NCBI GenBank assembly: GCA_003339415.1
Contig: PDHQ01000078.1
Span: 80,928 to 144,927, forward strand
Direction of reading: 5' to 3'
DNA from: Ophiocordyceps camponoti-saundersi (nom. inval.)
Lineage: Eukaryota > Ascomycota > Sordariomycetes > Hypocreales > Ophiocordycipitaceae
DNA length: 64,000 bases
Of the stretch, positions 21,345 to 32,515 are shown in pieces. Numbering within the stretch: position 1 is the first letter of the stretch; every line of letters starts with the position of its first letter. The notes below the pieces were generated by a model, which was not told the DNA's origin, searched no databases, and saw nothing but the letters and a program-made list of their open reading frames with translations. Position numbers and translations under genes: made by a program.

Positions 21345-21865
21345 TCACGCGGTCGGCTCATCGTCGTCTCTAGGCCATTCTACCTCGAAGATTACCTCTT
21401 CGTCGTCAGCCAGGTGAAAGGCCACAACGCTGTTATTCTTCAATCCGCACTTTGTCGGTGTAGCCTCTTCTCTTTCGCCAATCTTCAGCCGCTTCCAGCC
21501 TTTGGATGGGTCCGTCGGCACGTTGAGCACGGCGTAGGCGAATCGGGCATCTTCTGGTATAGACGTGCGCTCGGGCGACTCAGACGACATCTTCAGGCCT
21601 GAGGGGTATCGTTCCCTGATTATGGCGAGCAGATCGTCGGTGACAGCGGAAAAGGGGGCTAGAGCATCGACGAAGAGGTAGATGGTGTGGATGCCGTGCT
21701 TGAAACGCACCGAGATGTGAGCGTCGTCCGGAGGCGCCTATAATAAACAGCGGTTAGCTTGGAAGGATGAGAAAAGGGGACACACTAAGCGATAGATAAG
21801 AAGCGGCGCATTGCGTCAGCTAGATGCGGAACAGATGAGACGTAGCGGGGAAGAGGAAATACCAT
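21345..21865 (-). CDS. Ubiquitin-fold protein, unknown role
   Basis: Exon 2 (21737-21345) encodes APPDDAHISVRFKHG, TIYLFVDALAPFSAVTDDLL, RERYPSGL and KGWKRLKI, CGLKNNSVVAFHL, FEVEWPRDDDE. This is the layout of a small beta-grasp protein found as a single-copy hypothetical protein in filamentous ascomycetes. The exon starts directly after an acceptor (TTATAG) with no ATG in frame at the homologous N-terminus. Upstream, ATG at 21865-21863 is followed at once by GTATTT, so exon 1 is most simply the start codon alone, joined in phase 0 to give MAPPDDAHIS (131 residues). The ubiquitin-like assignment is from the TIYLFV...LL strand-helix pattern. There is no C-terminal Gly-Gly, so conjugation is unlikely. 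The gene is divergent from the Tim17-family gene 307 bases away. Confidence 0.72.
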
Positions 21866-22172
21866 TGCAGCGATCGATTGGATGGTGGTTACGTTGATCG
21901 TGTCCGTCGGTGCGCGCATGAAGACCTTCGCGGCGCGCGACCACGTGACCCTACCCCACCTGTAGCGCACCAGAATCCTATACTGTGCAGGTAGGTGCTG
22001 GCCCGCTGGGTAGCATGGCCTCCGAGCTGTGTTGGATTTGCTAGCCCATGTATGTACTGTATGTACGTCCTCGCCTGCTGGCCTTTGGCTTTCCCATATT
22101 CACGAGTCTTTTTCGACGTCAATTCGTCCTCTTCTGTCCTCCACGGAGTCTCGTTCCCTGATTGCCGTCGCC

Positions 22173-22828
22173 ATGGAGCCGGCCGCTTCTCTCCCCACGG
22201 CGCCGGAGCAAGCTGGCCGGCTCTCGATGGCGACGCCCTCCCGGCTGCTGTTTGGCACTCTATCCTCTGGCTTCGTTGGCTTCACACTCGGCGCCGTACA
22301 GGGTGGTCAAATGGCCCAGCTGCGGTTTCGAGCCGAACACGCGCATAAAATGCCTGATTCGACGACGGGCTGGTATCTCTATCATAAGTCAAAAAACTAC
22401 CACGCTATGCAAGGCGGCCTCCACGAAGGCCTACGCATGGGCGGTAAGACCAGCTTCTGGACCTTGCTCGCCCTCGGTCTTGAGAGCGCTGTCGACGACT
22501 GTCGTGGATCTAGCGACATGTTCTCGACCATGATCGCCACTCTGACCGTTGCCGGAGCCTTTTCCCTCCGCCGTAAGTCCTCTTTCGTTTTCCCCCACAG
22601 CCTTTAATGTGAGTGATAGCTGATTTTTTTTTAAAAAAAAAAACCACAGATAAATTGACACTGTCAACAGCCGCGCGCACGGCTAGACTGGGTCTCGTGT
22701 TTGGACTCGTTTACGGGGGCATCCAGGATGTCGTCGGCTTAGCCCGGGGCAGATCCATCGGCTATGTCGAGCTCATCCGACGCAGGTTCGGCTCTGTGTC
22801 ACGGGATGCTGACAATCCTACTCGGTGA
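22173..22828 (+). CDS. Tim17/Tim22/Tim23-family mitochondrial membrane protein
   Basis: Two exons, 22173-22572 and 22650-22828 (intron GTAAGT...CCACAG), 192 residues. Four hydrophobic glycine-rich segments are visible: LLFGTLSSGFVGFTLGAVQGG, MQGGLHEGLRMGGKTSFWTLLALGLESAVDD, MFSTMIATLTVAGAF and ARLGLVFGLVYGGIQD. The GG...GG motifs and the conserved E/D in the third part are those of the Tim17/22/23/Pmp24 fold. The family includes protein translocase channels and the complex I assembly/accessory proteins TIMMDC1 and NDUFA11; the YHKSKNYHAMQGGLHEGLRMGGKT segment suggests a TIMMDC1-like fungal branch, but this is not certain. Met at 22173 is chosen; the frame is open 48 codons further upstream without conserved sequence. 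Confidence 0.78.
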
Positions 22829-23614
22829 TTCCGTCATGCTACAGCAGGAAATGGCCTTTGCCATGGCCTTTTCGTCTTATTCTTTCTTTCTTTTTTTTTT
22901 CCCTTTCTTTCCGTCGCTCGAGCCTGTGACACAGATTACAAAGAGGGCCGTGAGCAACTCCATGCCGTCGCTTATCCTTCTTTCGCAACTTACAACAATG
23001 CACACTGCGAACTACGGATACCAGTGGCCGATATCGGCGTCCACATTCACAGCGAAAAAGAAAGGCTGGCATCTGCTAGCCATTCCAAAGCCTTGGAACG
23101 CAGCATGTCTCGGCCGTCCCCCTTCTGTGGGGAACGACTGAGCCGGCTACCTTCGGCCTTCTATCGAGCGTTTTCCCACATGAAGCGGGGCGCCACGAGG
23201 CCTCGTGACTACCGCCTCCTACGTCGCCCTACATCCTAGGATGAATGCCCTGGCAGAGAGAGGAGGCCCTTCTGCATGATAAGTCGGCGGGGCGATAATC
23301 ACGATGACGGGAAGACGAAACGGTCTATCTTGCAGATTAATTGCTACAGGGGGTCCCCCGTTCAGATAACGCCGGTCGACATTGATTCACCTTAAAACGA
23401 GCTGCCGCGCGTTCCTTGATTCACTTCTTCTCGTAAGACCTACCAACCACTTCGGCCGAGAAAAAGGGCTCAACACCCCTTTCCCATCACTATTCTCGGC
23501 CCAGCATCCGCGATACCACCTCCCACTTTCGAACAAGGCACTGCGCCGATCCTACCTCATCCCTCCCTAAACCGGCTGTCGAACATCGGCATCGTTATCA
23601 CGCCAGAGATTAAC
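22829..23614. other. Intergenic region between Tim17-family gene and PRODH
   Basis: About 790 bases with a pyrimidine-rich stretch (22880-22915) and the CT-rich promoter of the proline dehydrogenase gene. No gene supported. Confidence 0.6.
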
Positions 23615-25137
23615 ATGCGGCCAGCCTCTGTGCACCAACTTGCCGTTCTGGCCGCTCGCCCCGACCTCGCATCTATCTCGCCACTATGTCGCGGTGCTTT
23701 CGCCTTTCGCACACGGCGCAGCATCCATTCCTCGGACAAAAAATCGTCGACTCTTGCCGAGCTTCCCGGCTCAGGAAGACCGTCACCGCCTTACGATGAG
23801 CCACAACGCGCCCCGCTCTCCGTCCTGCCTTTGGCCATGGTCCTACGGTCGTTGGCCACCAACATCGTGTCATCGTCACCGCTGCTGCTGCCCGTCTCTC
23901 TCCGCATCATGCTGGCGCTCGCTCACAGTTCAAACCCCTTGCTAAGCCCGGACAGGAACCCTCTGTTACGGTTTTTACTCAAGAAGTCGTTTTACGCCCA
24001 GTTTTGCGCGGGAGAGAACGCTGCCGAGGTTCGTCAGACGGTAGCCCGTCTCAAGGGTATCGGCTTTACCGGTGTCATTCTCGGTTACGCCAGGGAAGTC
24101 GTCCTCTCAGATGATCAGGCCGCTGCTCTCGGACCCGGCCAGGCCGGCAGAGACGTGACTGAGGTTGAGAACGAGGCCATTGAAAGCTGGGCTCGCGGTA
24201 CGCTTGAGACAGTCAACTTGGCCGATCCTGGAGATTTCGTTGCCCTCAAGTATGTGACAAGCTTCTTATTTATTCCGTTGCCAAATGAAAGTGACCCATC
24301 TTAATGAACCTTTGCTTACGACGTGTGCTCCTAAGATTCACGGGCGCCGGCTCATTAGCGCTACACCAGTTACGACATCGTCTCCCGCCATCTTCATGCC
24401 TGCTTGACGCCATCAATTCAATTTGCCAGCGTGCCAACGAGCGCGGCGTTCGGCTATTATTCGATGCGGAGCAGGATATGCTGCAGAACGGCATCGATGA
24501 CTGGACCATGATGTTTTCTCGACTATATAACCGGAACCCCAACAGTGCGACTGTCTATGGCACCTATCAGGCTTACAAGAAATGCATGCCTGATGTCATC
24601 TCGCGACATCTGGCCGAGGCCCAGAAAGGGGGCTTCACTCTCGGGGTGAAGCTAGTTCGGGGAGCCTATCTGGCGTCGGATCAAAGGCAAATCTTTCACG
24701 ACACCAAGGCCGAGACGGATGCTTGCTACGACGCGCTGGCGGCCAGCATCCTGACCAGGCGATGGAGCTCTATCGTCCGCGGCTCCGGTCCCTTCCCGGC
24801 GGCGCACCTGGTTCTGGCGACGCACAACGCCGAGTCAGTGCAACGAGCCCGAACCACGTGCGCGTCTGGTGAGGCCCGGTCCGGCGTCGCTTTTGCGCAG
24901 CTCCAAGGCATGGCGGACGAGATCAGTTGCGAACTGGTTCAAGACAATCTCGCCAGCTCGACGCAAGTGCCGGTCTATAAGTATATGGTTTGGGGAACGA
25001 CGGGCGAATGCGTCAAATATCTCCTGAGGCGCGCCCAGGAGAACAGGGACGCTGTCGAGCGAACTCGGGGCGGTCGTGACGCCATGTGGGCTGAAGTTGT
25101 GCGGCGATTCAAGAAGAGTTTTGGTCGGGCGAGATGA
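23615..25137 (+). CDS. Proline dehydrogenase, mitochondrial
   Basis: Two exons, 23615-24249 and 24336-25137, 478 residues. An Arg/Ser/Ala-rich N-terminus is a likely mitochondrial presequence. Family segments follow: RNPLLRFLLKKSFYAQFCAGE, ARLKGIGFTGVILGYARE, NLADPGDFVALK, then after the intron FTGAGSLALHQL, ERGVRLLFDAEQDMLQNGIDDW, NSATVYGTYQAYKK, FTLGVKLVRGAYLASDQR, LVLATHNAESV, FAQLQGMADEISCEL and VYKYMVWGTTGECVKYLLRRAQEN. The enzyme oxidises proline to pyrroline-5-carboxylate with FAD at the inner mitochondrial membrane. The KLVRGAY and RRAQEN segments carry the substrate- and flavin-contacting residues of the beta-barrel. The 86-nt intron has a GTATGT donor and the only possible acceptor is CCTAAG, an AAG site; with it, the frame reads ALK-FTGAG as the family requires. 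Confidence 0.93.
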
Positions 25138-25456
25138 TGGTTTGCCACGGAGGTGGGGAAAGGATCGAGCATTTCCTGGCTAGCGATAATCAATTTAGCG
25201 AGTTGCTTCAATGCATTGTTGGAGTCGAGCCAAAGCTTATCGGCGCACTTGAGATGAGGTAAATATCTCGTCGAGCTAGGACGGTGGCTGGTAGTGCCGG
25301 TGGTGGGGGCATACAAGGTGTGAATCTGACTGCAGTCGAGAAAGTGTGTCTGATTTAGAATCAGCGACCTGTTGTCTGACCAGATCGTGTCTCGAAGAGT
25401 TGTTTAGGCCGGCAGCGGGGTATTGGAAAAAGACGCCAAGACGGTCTCGAACCCGA
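25138..25456. other. Convergent 3' flanks of PRODH and CGI121
   Basis: 320 bases, no gene. Confidence 0.6.
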
Positions 25457-26206
25457 TCAGAGACCACGCAAGGCCATGGACCCAAGGACAAGCGCCTCCA
25501 ATTCAGAGTGGTGGGCGTGGTCGTCGCCGTCGGGTAGCCGGCTAAGGCTTTTGATCTTGTAGTTCTTGCGAACCTTGGCCATGTGGGTTACAGACTGCAG
25601 GTTGTCATTGGTCGGACTAACGGCGTCTCCGTCAACGTTGGCCGATAGATGGTGCCAGATCACTTGGCTCGAAGGCGGCTCCGGACAGGCATCTGTGGGG
25701 AAAGTGACCTTTATGACGGCAAGATGGACGGTGGAGGGCGAGATGCCGAAACGACGATAAGCGTCGGCGATCTGGAGAAGAAATATAATTAGATCGCCGA
25801 GGGGGTCGGAGAAGCGGTAAAGTTTTGTTTCCTTAAATCACTCACGTTGTTGGAGGGGTTCAGATATGCGACGATTTCGGAGTGGATGTTGGGTGTGTCG
25901 AGAGCGCCTCTGGCTTGGGCGACAATGGCCTTGAAGACGGCGGAGAAGAGATGGTTCCGGGAGATTATCTTGAGACAACGAGAGGTCAAGAGAGAGAGAG
26001 ACAGAGGGTAAGCGATATGACGTGAGTGAATTAGGCCGAGACGGGGATGGCCCTACGTTGGAGGCATCGACGAAGGCATACTCGAACTCGGCGTTGCGAT
26101 CGAGCAGCTGGCGGTGCAGAAAGGCAGCGTTTCGGACGTTTCGGAAGAGTGCCGCGTGGACTGCGAAGTCGGAGGAGACGTGTTCGAGGGAGACGGTCTC
26201 GAGCAT
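25457..26206 (-). CDS. CGI121: EKC/KEOPS complex subunit Cgi121
   Basis: Three exons, 26206-26057, 25968-25846 and 25771-25457, 195 residues, all phase 0. Exon 1: LETVSLEHVSSDFAVHAALF with RNVRNAAFLHRQLLDRNAEF and YAFVDASN. Exon 2: IISRNHLFSAVFKAIVAQA, TPNIHSEIVAYLNPSNN. Exon 3: IADAYRRFGISPSTVHLAVI and the C-terminal region. The HxALFxxVxNAAxLRxQLL, the D/NIxxxxHLxxA and HSExVxxLSPxxNIxxAxxxFG elements are the CGI-121/TPRKB signature. Cgi121 binds Bud32 and delivers the tRNA 3' end for t6A37 formation by KEOPS. It would act with Kae1/Bud32/Pcc1 encoded elsewhere. The acceptor of intron 1 is CTCAAG (AAG) with no better AG nearby; intron 2 has a normal GTGAGT...TCCAG. Confidence 0.88.
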
Positions 26207-28081
26207 CGTGGCAGCGAAGGGATGGCGAACCGTAATCGAGGGCGGTTGATGCTTGAAGTGGAAGATTTGAAGGTCGTCGGTCGGTGGGTATATAGCGGGT
26301 GGAGAATTGATGATCCCGTCCGCTCCAGCTAATCAGATATGACTTTTAAGCGGGGCTCGCAGGCAGGGCTAGAGCCTCACTATCACGAAGCTAAACCAGT
26401 CCCCCTCATGGCGCACACTTACACGCTCATGACGCGAAGCGTACGCGACTGAAGTTCCTGTTCGTTGGAACACTAAGTTGACAAACATACAGAAGAGGCT
26501 CGTCTGGCCCCTGTATCCAAAATTAGCACACAGTATGACTGTTTACGCGTTGATGCCTTTCTAGATCCGCTGGGTGCATGGATAGGCATCGTCTGATGCC
26601 GACTCCTCCCGAGTGTCGCAAATGCCACCATTCATACATATCAGTTTGCATGTCTCTCTGCACGACGACGGGTGTACTGATAATCTACCACTGGAAGCCT
26701 GTACGCGAGCGAGACAGGAAGCATCTATAAGAAGGCATTTTCAGCTCACAGGGAGTCAACCGAGAGGCAGTGGAAACACGACCAACGCGACTTGTCAAAG
26801 CTGATATAATAGCTGCATTCTAGCGTCCTGCGGGACGCATCCGCCACTGGCAACGGAGTAACATCGTGTGTAAGGTACCCCGAACCCATGCTTTTTAGCA
26901 TTCAACGACTTGTTTCCTAGCTTTCACGATATGTCAACCATGTTCAGTAGTGTATATTCTACGAACAGACAAGTTTTTCATTTTTCCTTCTTTCGATGGC
27001 GCGACAGCATACTCGGTATAGACGTGTTAGTTGCATGACGTCGAGCCAACGGAAAAAAAAAAGGCTTAAACTCCCGAGGAGAAAGGGCAGAGATTTCAGA
27101 AAGAAACTCAAAACGAACCTTACCCATGAAGGTAAAAGAGAGGAGAGAAGGGGGGAGGGGAAAAAGTATCTAGACGAGATATATACCTACCACCTAGGTA
27201 ATAGGTAGGTAGTAAGTTGGGATAAGGCGACCCAAAGGCGCGTACGTATGAGGTATATAAACTCGCCTGAGAGTCTAAAGATGACGGTAGCAGTCATGCA
27301 ATAACAAGAGACAGAGGATTGTAAGTCAATAATGCTAGTTGGTCAACATGATGCAGTCAAGAAGTCAAATCGATTGGACTCATGGGTTCAGTAGCGTCCA
27401 ATGATGGGTCACATTATCGACATGTGCTGGACCAAAACAGACATCGTATCTCTTCCTGTCCAAGAGAAAAGTTCCTTTCCTATTGCAGACGTACTACGGA
27501 TTGGCCGTCATGACATTGTGGTGCCTCTGCCTTCACACTAAGATGATGTTCTCTTGCCTACTTGAAACAGCCATCTTTCAGGTTGAGGCGTGACTCCCGC
27601 ATTTAGTTCAGGACAGCATGTATATAAGATTACACGTTCTGGTTCTCAATCACGTCCTTCTCGCCAATCACCGACGCCCTCCTTCTCTTCCGTCGATCAA
27701 CAGATTCCTTCCTTATTTTTAATCAATATCAACAAATTCCTTCCTCCGATTTGCATGGATAATCTAGTCTTTCCCTGCATCTATCTCTCTTAATTTGCAT
27801 TCCTCAGCCTTCGTGTTCAGGGGCTTTTCTTTTGTACAAAAATCTCTTGCATAACTTCAGTCGTCGCTTGACTCGGTGGGTATATTCTCAAAAAAAACCC
27901 TACCTTGACAACTTCTCGACCGCATCCTCGGCTCATGGCACATCGGTGCTAAGGCTTTAATGTTACGGGCTCCTTCACTGCCGGCTTTATATAGAGTAAC
28001 ACGGCAAATCGGGAAAGGGAAGCAAGGGGAGAGCAAAATACACGCAGATGACTGGGGACCGCAGGCCGGATCAGAGATCCA
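26207..28081. other. Intergenic region upstream of a zinc-cluster gene
   Basis: About 1.9 kb. It contains a CACCTAGGTA motif and AGGTAGGTAG pieces near 27190-27213 and a TTTATATAG box at about 27986. Small frames (26613, 26996, 27590) lack support. Confidence 0.6.
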
Positions 28082-29101
28082 ATGACGAGTCCAATAATAG
28101 AAGCGGACACCGAGTCCAACAAATCACAGAAGCGGCCTGGAGCTCGCTCGTTGGAGCCGATGCTTCCTACCCTTCCTACCGCTCTCTCGCGATGGGACTT
28201 TACACAAGAGAACTTTATGTCGAGACCGGCGGTCCAGCACTGTTTTTCGCCCCCGGCGTCTATAGCCTCGGCGCCAGTCTCGCCAGAGCCCCAGAACTGG
28301 CCTCAGGACGCACAAAGTTCGTTCGAATACGTTAGTAGCGGCGGTCCTCTTCCGGGCGGCTCTCTGCCGAGCGGCTCTCTTCCGCGGTCAGTCAATAACA
28401 GCTGTGACCTCCTCTACAACAATAATCAAGGCTGGATGGCCATCAACTCGGCGCCAAACACTGTCTGTGGCAGCCCTCCGAGCACGTCAAGTCACCACTC
28501 GTCGTCGCCTGTTCTCCTTAAACACATGATGAGGCGCACAACGCATCAAAGACAAACCACCCCCTACTCTAGGCTGCCGCGAGTCGACACCACAGAGTTC
28601 TCTAATATCGTCAAGGGTAGGATGCAGAGTCATACTCGAACAGGCCAGGCCTGTGATCGATGCAAGGCGCGGCTTCTTCTCTTTACCATCTTGACCATTT
28701 CTGACAGACTCTATCAGGTCCGCAAGATTCGATGCGACGGTCTGACCAGCGGCTGCTCCCATTGTATGGCCAACAGAATGCCTTGCTTCGTCACAGACCG
28801 CGTTACCGGCCGCACAGAACGCCGCGGCTATCTCGAGGAACTGGAGCGCGACGTGAGGAGGTTGAGGGCCCACGTCGACCAACTGGAGAAAATCCTTCTC
28901 GACAACGGCATCAACTTCTTGCCCCTGTCCCAGACAGCTGGTGCCGACGAGAACAAGCCAGACTTGTACGCATTCGGTTCAATAAGAGAGGGATCCCAAC
29001 CCATGGGTTCCATTCCGAGTGTCGACCAAGTTGCCGAGGTGAACAGCGAGCCCATTACTTACATCGAGCCTGCGCCAACGTGTCCTTTTAAGTTGAATTA
29101 G
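28082..29101 (+). CDS. Zn2Cys6 transcription factor with a mid-protein zinc cluster and a GC-AG intron
   Basis: Two exons, 28082-28666 and 28718-29101, 322 residues. The N-terminal 190 residues are Ser/Pro-rich and disordered-looking. The zinc cluster follows at residues about 191-218: CDRCKVRKIRC and GCSHCMANRMPC, with spacing C-x2-C-x6-C-x6-C-x2-C-x6-C. A helical segment (RGYLEELERDVRRLRAHVDQL) looks like a dimerising coiled coil. No fungal middle homology domain follows. The cluster is complete only if 51 bases (GCGCGG...CTATCAG, 28667-28717, with a CTGAC branch-like site) are removed by a GC-AG intron. Retaining them keeps the frame open and inserts 17 residues between cysteines 2 and 3. 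Such proteins bind CGG-type triplets as dimers; the target genes cannot be deduced. Confidence 0.8.
   Translation: MTSPIIEADTESNKSQKRPGARSLEPMLPTLPTALSRWDFTQENFMSRPAVQHCFSPPASIASAPVSPEPQNWPQDAQSSFEYVSSGGPLPGGSLPSGSLPRSVNNSCDLLYNNNQGWMAINSAPNTVCGSPPSTSSHHSSSPVLLKHMMRRTTHQRQTTPYSRLPRVDTTEFSNIVKGRMQSHTRTGQACDRCKARLLLFTILTISDRLYQVRKIRCDGLTSGCSHCMANRMPCFVTDRVTGRTERRGYLEELERDVRRLRAHVDQLEKILLDNGINFLPLSQTAGADENKPDLYAFGSIREGSQPMGSIPSVDQVAEVNSEPITYIEPAPTCPFKLN
28667..28717 (+). other. GC-AG intron inside the zinc cluster
   Basis: A 51-base, frame-neutral intron starting GCGCGG, with CTGAC near the 3' end and CTATCAG as acceptor. Removal restores C-x2-C-x6-C. Described separately because both the spliced and the retained forms are translatable. 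Confidence 0.7.
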
Positions 29102-30277
29102 ACAAGATAAAGCATTTGCGTGGTAAAGGAGAACAAAACACTGGATTTGAGGTGCATCATTCATTTTTGAAGAATTCCAGAGCTGCATGCATAGTATTAT
29201 CTGTAAAGCGATGGAGGTTGGTCTGTACATAGCATAGACACCACCTCCGATACCACCAGCATCGTGACAATAAATCCGGAAGACCGTCTCAAGACCTGTA
29301 TACTCCAGAACGAATAGGCCTTCTTCAGCTTGGTCGTGCTGCTTGGAGTGTTTTTTTTTTTTTTTTTACGTGGAAGCCTTACCGACGTGTAGTCGTCTAG
29401 GCAGTTATCAATCTACCTACCTGGGTACCTACCTAGGTAGGTAGGTATGAATATTCTCCGTAGGCATGTTTCCTTGCCATGACCGTTGCCGTCTTCCAGA
29501 CAAGGTTCTGTTCAAACCTCAGTTTATGACTGTTAACAGGCTTAAGGCCTCCTCCATCAGAAACTCGGGTGCTCTCTAAACTGGTCAAGGTTTTGCTTAA
29601 CATGGATTTCTGTTATTGAGCGATGGGTTTCTTTACATGCATTAGCCGTCGGCCCTAGCTATACCCTTATTCGAAGCTTCTTTCAGGACAAGACAAGAAC
29701 AACGACTACCTTAGCGACAACCAAGTAGCGACAACTGACTACCTAGATAGGTAGTCACAACCTTGCAAGGTCAACGCCGGTAAACAGATACTTGGAAACC
29801 GTTACGTCCTAGGCGCCATTTGGCCCACCATAGAAGGTGTAGAGAAGGGGCCAACGATCGTGGGACCTACGGGTAACTGTATGTACTAAGTTGACCGTTG
29901 AGGTTATCCCAACTGCAGTCGTTGAGGTTATCCTGCTGGTCAGCTGACTGCCTACGAATAGTGGGACTGGGGTACAAGCACTTCGGGGCTTGGCGCTGTC
30001 GATTACATAAGCCAATCACGCCAAACCCCAGCAGCCGCCAACTGACGAAGGCTCTCCTGCACATCTCTCTAGCAACATCTATGAAACCTCGTCTTCATAT
30101 TCGTCCAGCGCGACACGAATCGTGATTGGTCATATTCGCCGATGACGGTCTGAAATTTTGCTCTTCATCCTTCCTTATCACGGCTGTCTTCATTCCTCTT
30201 GCGAAGCGGCTTCTTTTCTCCATCAAACCGGCTTCGTTTGACCCCATCTTCCTTATCGACGGCAAGCCTCGCGCGCC
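29102..30277. other. Intergenic region with palindromic TACCTAGGTA repeats
   Basis: About 1.2 kb. A T-run at 29351-29367 and a CTACCTACCTGGGTACCTACCTAGG-type cluster at 29411-29447. Conflicting small frames on both strands near 29809-30125 are not supported. Confidence 0.6.
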
Positions 30278-31410
30278 ATGGGGAAAAAGAGGCGCGGGCA
30301 TCCCGACATCGAGGATGTGCTCGCTCGACCTTGGTGCTATTACTGTTTGTGAACCCATTTTCCTTCTCTGCGCCGAAAATTCATCTCCATATCTTCCTCC
30401 ATCAAATCCGCGAGACGCTAACGGCAGATGACGCAGGCGAAAGAGACTTTGAGGATCTCAAGCTCCTCATTTCCCACCAGAAAGCGAAGCATTTCAAATG
30501 CGACCGATGCGGCCGACGCTTGAATACTGCGGGAGGTACATATAGCAGCATCTTTTTGTTTCTCCCGAAAAATGCAGCTTCTCACCTCTGCCAGGTCTTT
30601 CCGTGCACATGAATCAAGTACACAAGGAAACACTACATCAAGTCGAGAACTCGCTGCCGAACAGACAGGCGCTCGATGTGGAGATCTTCGGCATGGAGGG
30701 TATCCCTCAGGAAATACTCGATCAGCATCGCAACCGCATCATCCAGAACTTCTACCAGGCACAGGAGGACCGCAGAATCGCTACCGGCAACCCTCTCCCT
30801 GGCCAGGGCGGTCAGCACAAGCGGAAAAAGATTACTATCGAGACGGAGGAGGAGCTCAAGTCGAAAGTTCAAGAATGGTGCGCCAAGAGAAAAGCGGACA
30901 AGGAGGCTGCCGCGAATGAGGCTGAGGATGCTGCGACTGCTGCCGCCGCTGCTGCGGCGACGGCAGCTACTCACGCAGCGTCTGCACAATACGTGAGTTC
31001 GCGGCCGGTGATACCATGGTTGGGCGACTCGGGAGTCTGACTATCTTTAAATCCAGGGAGGACAGTATCAACAATCCCAGCGAGGGATCGAGCAGTCCCC
31101 TTTCTCCTATCAGACAGGCTCGCTACCGGCACGACCTCCGGGAAGCATGGGGCCTCCTCCCGGGCTGCCGCAGCGGCTTCCTGAAGGTGCTAACTGGAAC
31201 GCAGCGGCGGGCGATGACATTGACAGGATGATTCGCATGGCTGAGGCGGGCGTCAAGACCAATGCCAAGCCGGAGGATGGTGCAGATGGCGAAAAGAAAC
31301 CCAAGAAGGATAAGAAGGGTAAGCTGGTATATGACGATGCGGAGGTCAGTCCGGAGGAGAAGATGGCGCTGATGCCGCGGTACGCATTCAAAGCGGAAGT
31401 GACCGCTTGA
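30278..31410 (+). CDS. BuGZ/ZNF207-like C2H2 zinc-finger protein
   Basis: Four exons, 30278-30344, 30437-30535, 30595-30992 and 31057-31410, 305 residues; all junctions keep the frame. The start MGKKRRGHPDIEDVLARPWC with YYCERDFEDLKLLISHQKAKH, FKCDRCGRRLNTAGGLSVH and MNQVHKE is the two-C2H2-finger N-terminal microtubule-binding domain conserved in ZNF207/BuGZ. The family's GMEGIP...QEILDQHR segment follows, then a Lys/Glu-rich helix, an Ala-rich tract, and a Pro/Gly-rich low-complexity part (GSMGPPPGLPQRLP) ending in a charged tail. In animals BuGZ loads Bub3 at kinetochores, undergoes phase separation on the spindle and affects splicing. The Bub3-binding GLEBS motif was not recognised here, so the spindle role is uncertain. 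The Gln/Pro-rich tail is consistent with the disordered region of BuGZ. Confidence 0.85.
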
Positions 31411-32515
31411 GCCTGGGGACTTGGGGTGAGGGGGGGGGAAATTTCAGATACCCAGGGTATGGGAAGTTCTCGAAATCTCTTGTAAGATGGCGGCTTGGAT
31501 GGGCGTTCGACAATGAATGTAGGTAAACTCGGACGAGCGTGCGCTGGCATGTTCACGGAGGCTCATCGTGGATGGGTGCCAGATATCCGTACATGACGCA
31601 CATATACATAAAAAGATGTATCAGCGGCCAAAATAACTGGTTTCTGATGATATCTTCCCACCCATGCCGGCGATTACTGACCCAAGGCCCGGTTGATTTA
31701 TGTATCGGTTGCTGCGAACCTAGGCATGGTTGGTGAGTAGTGAGTAGGTACTAGTAGGCATCGAAGACAGAAACCGCGGAGAAGAGCTAAAGGAATAACC
31801 AAGTGCCGATTACATATGTATGTATGTATGTATGTATATGTGCGGTTTGAATACTACGTTGCTGCCCCGGTTCAGCTGTGTTACGGTGCCCAAGAACCAA
31901 TGTCACACAATTGCTATTGCACAAGATGTCAACAGCAACGAGTGTTTACCTCGGTGTAAAGACGGCATGGACGTCGAAAAGTGACTGCAGGGTAGGTAGC
32001 TAGGCATACGTTGATCAGCACACTAGCCACTCTCATCAGCCACAAGGTGCAATGGCGCGGTTCTCCTCCAGCTCCGTCGCCGCGGCAACGGCCAACCGGT
32101 CTGAATTAACAACAAAAAGTGGCCCAACGTCACCGTCGAACTCGTTCTCTTGCAGAAGGGGCTGAACTGCGTTTCCCGAGCATCCACAAACAACGCCGAC
32201 CCTTGCATTTGATTTCTCTGTTTGCGAGGCACTTTCTCTATTCTCCTTCACTTTCTTTTCCATAACCTACACTGTTTTCTAACTACTTTATCCGACTTTG
32301 CCCTCGGTTCATCCTTGCCCGTCTTCATTGCCTTGTTCAGCATCATCTGCTCGCTGCTGCATCTATCGCGAGTTGTTGTCGAAGGGGGAGAAATATTTTT
32401 CCGCGACGTGCATTTTGACGGCTCGATTTTGACGGCTAAACTGCGTTGGCTTTTCCTCTGATATTCGCAACGCTCGACAAGAGACGAGCTCTCGCGGCGA
32501 GAGCGAGCGCAAACT
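31411..32515. other. Intergenic region upstream of the kinesin gene
   Basis: About 1.1 kb with ATGTATGTATG repeats at about 31815-31841 and CT-rich promoter sequence just before the kinesin start. No gene. Confidence 0.6.
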
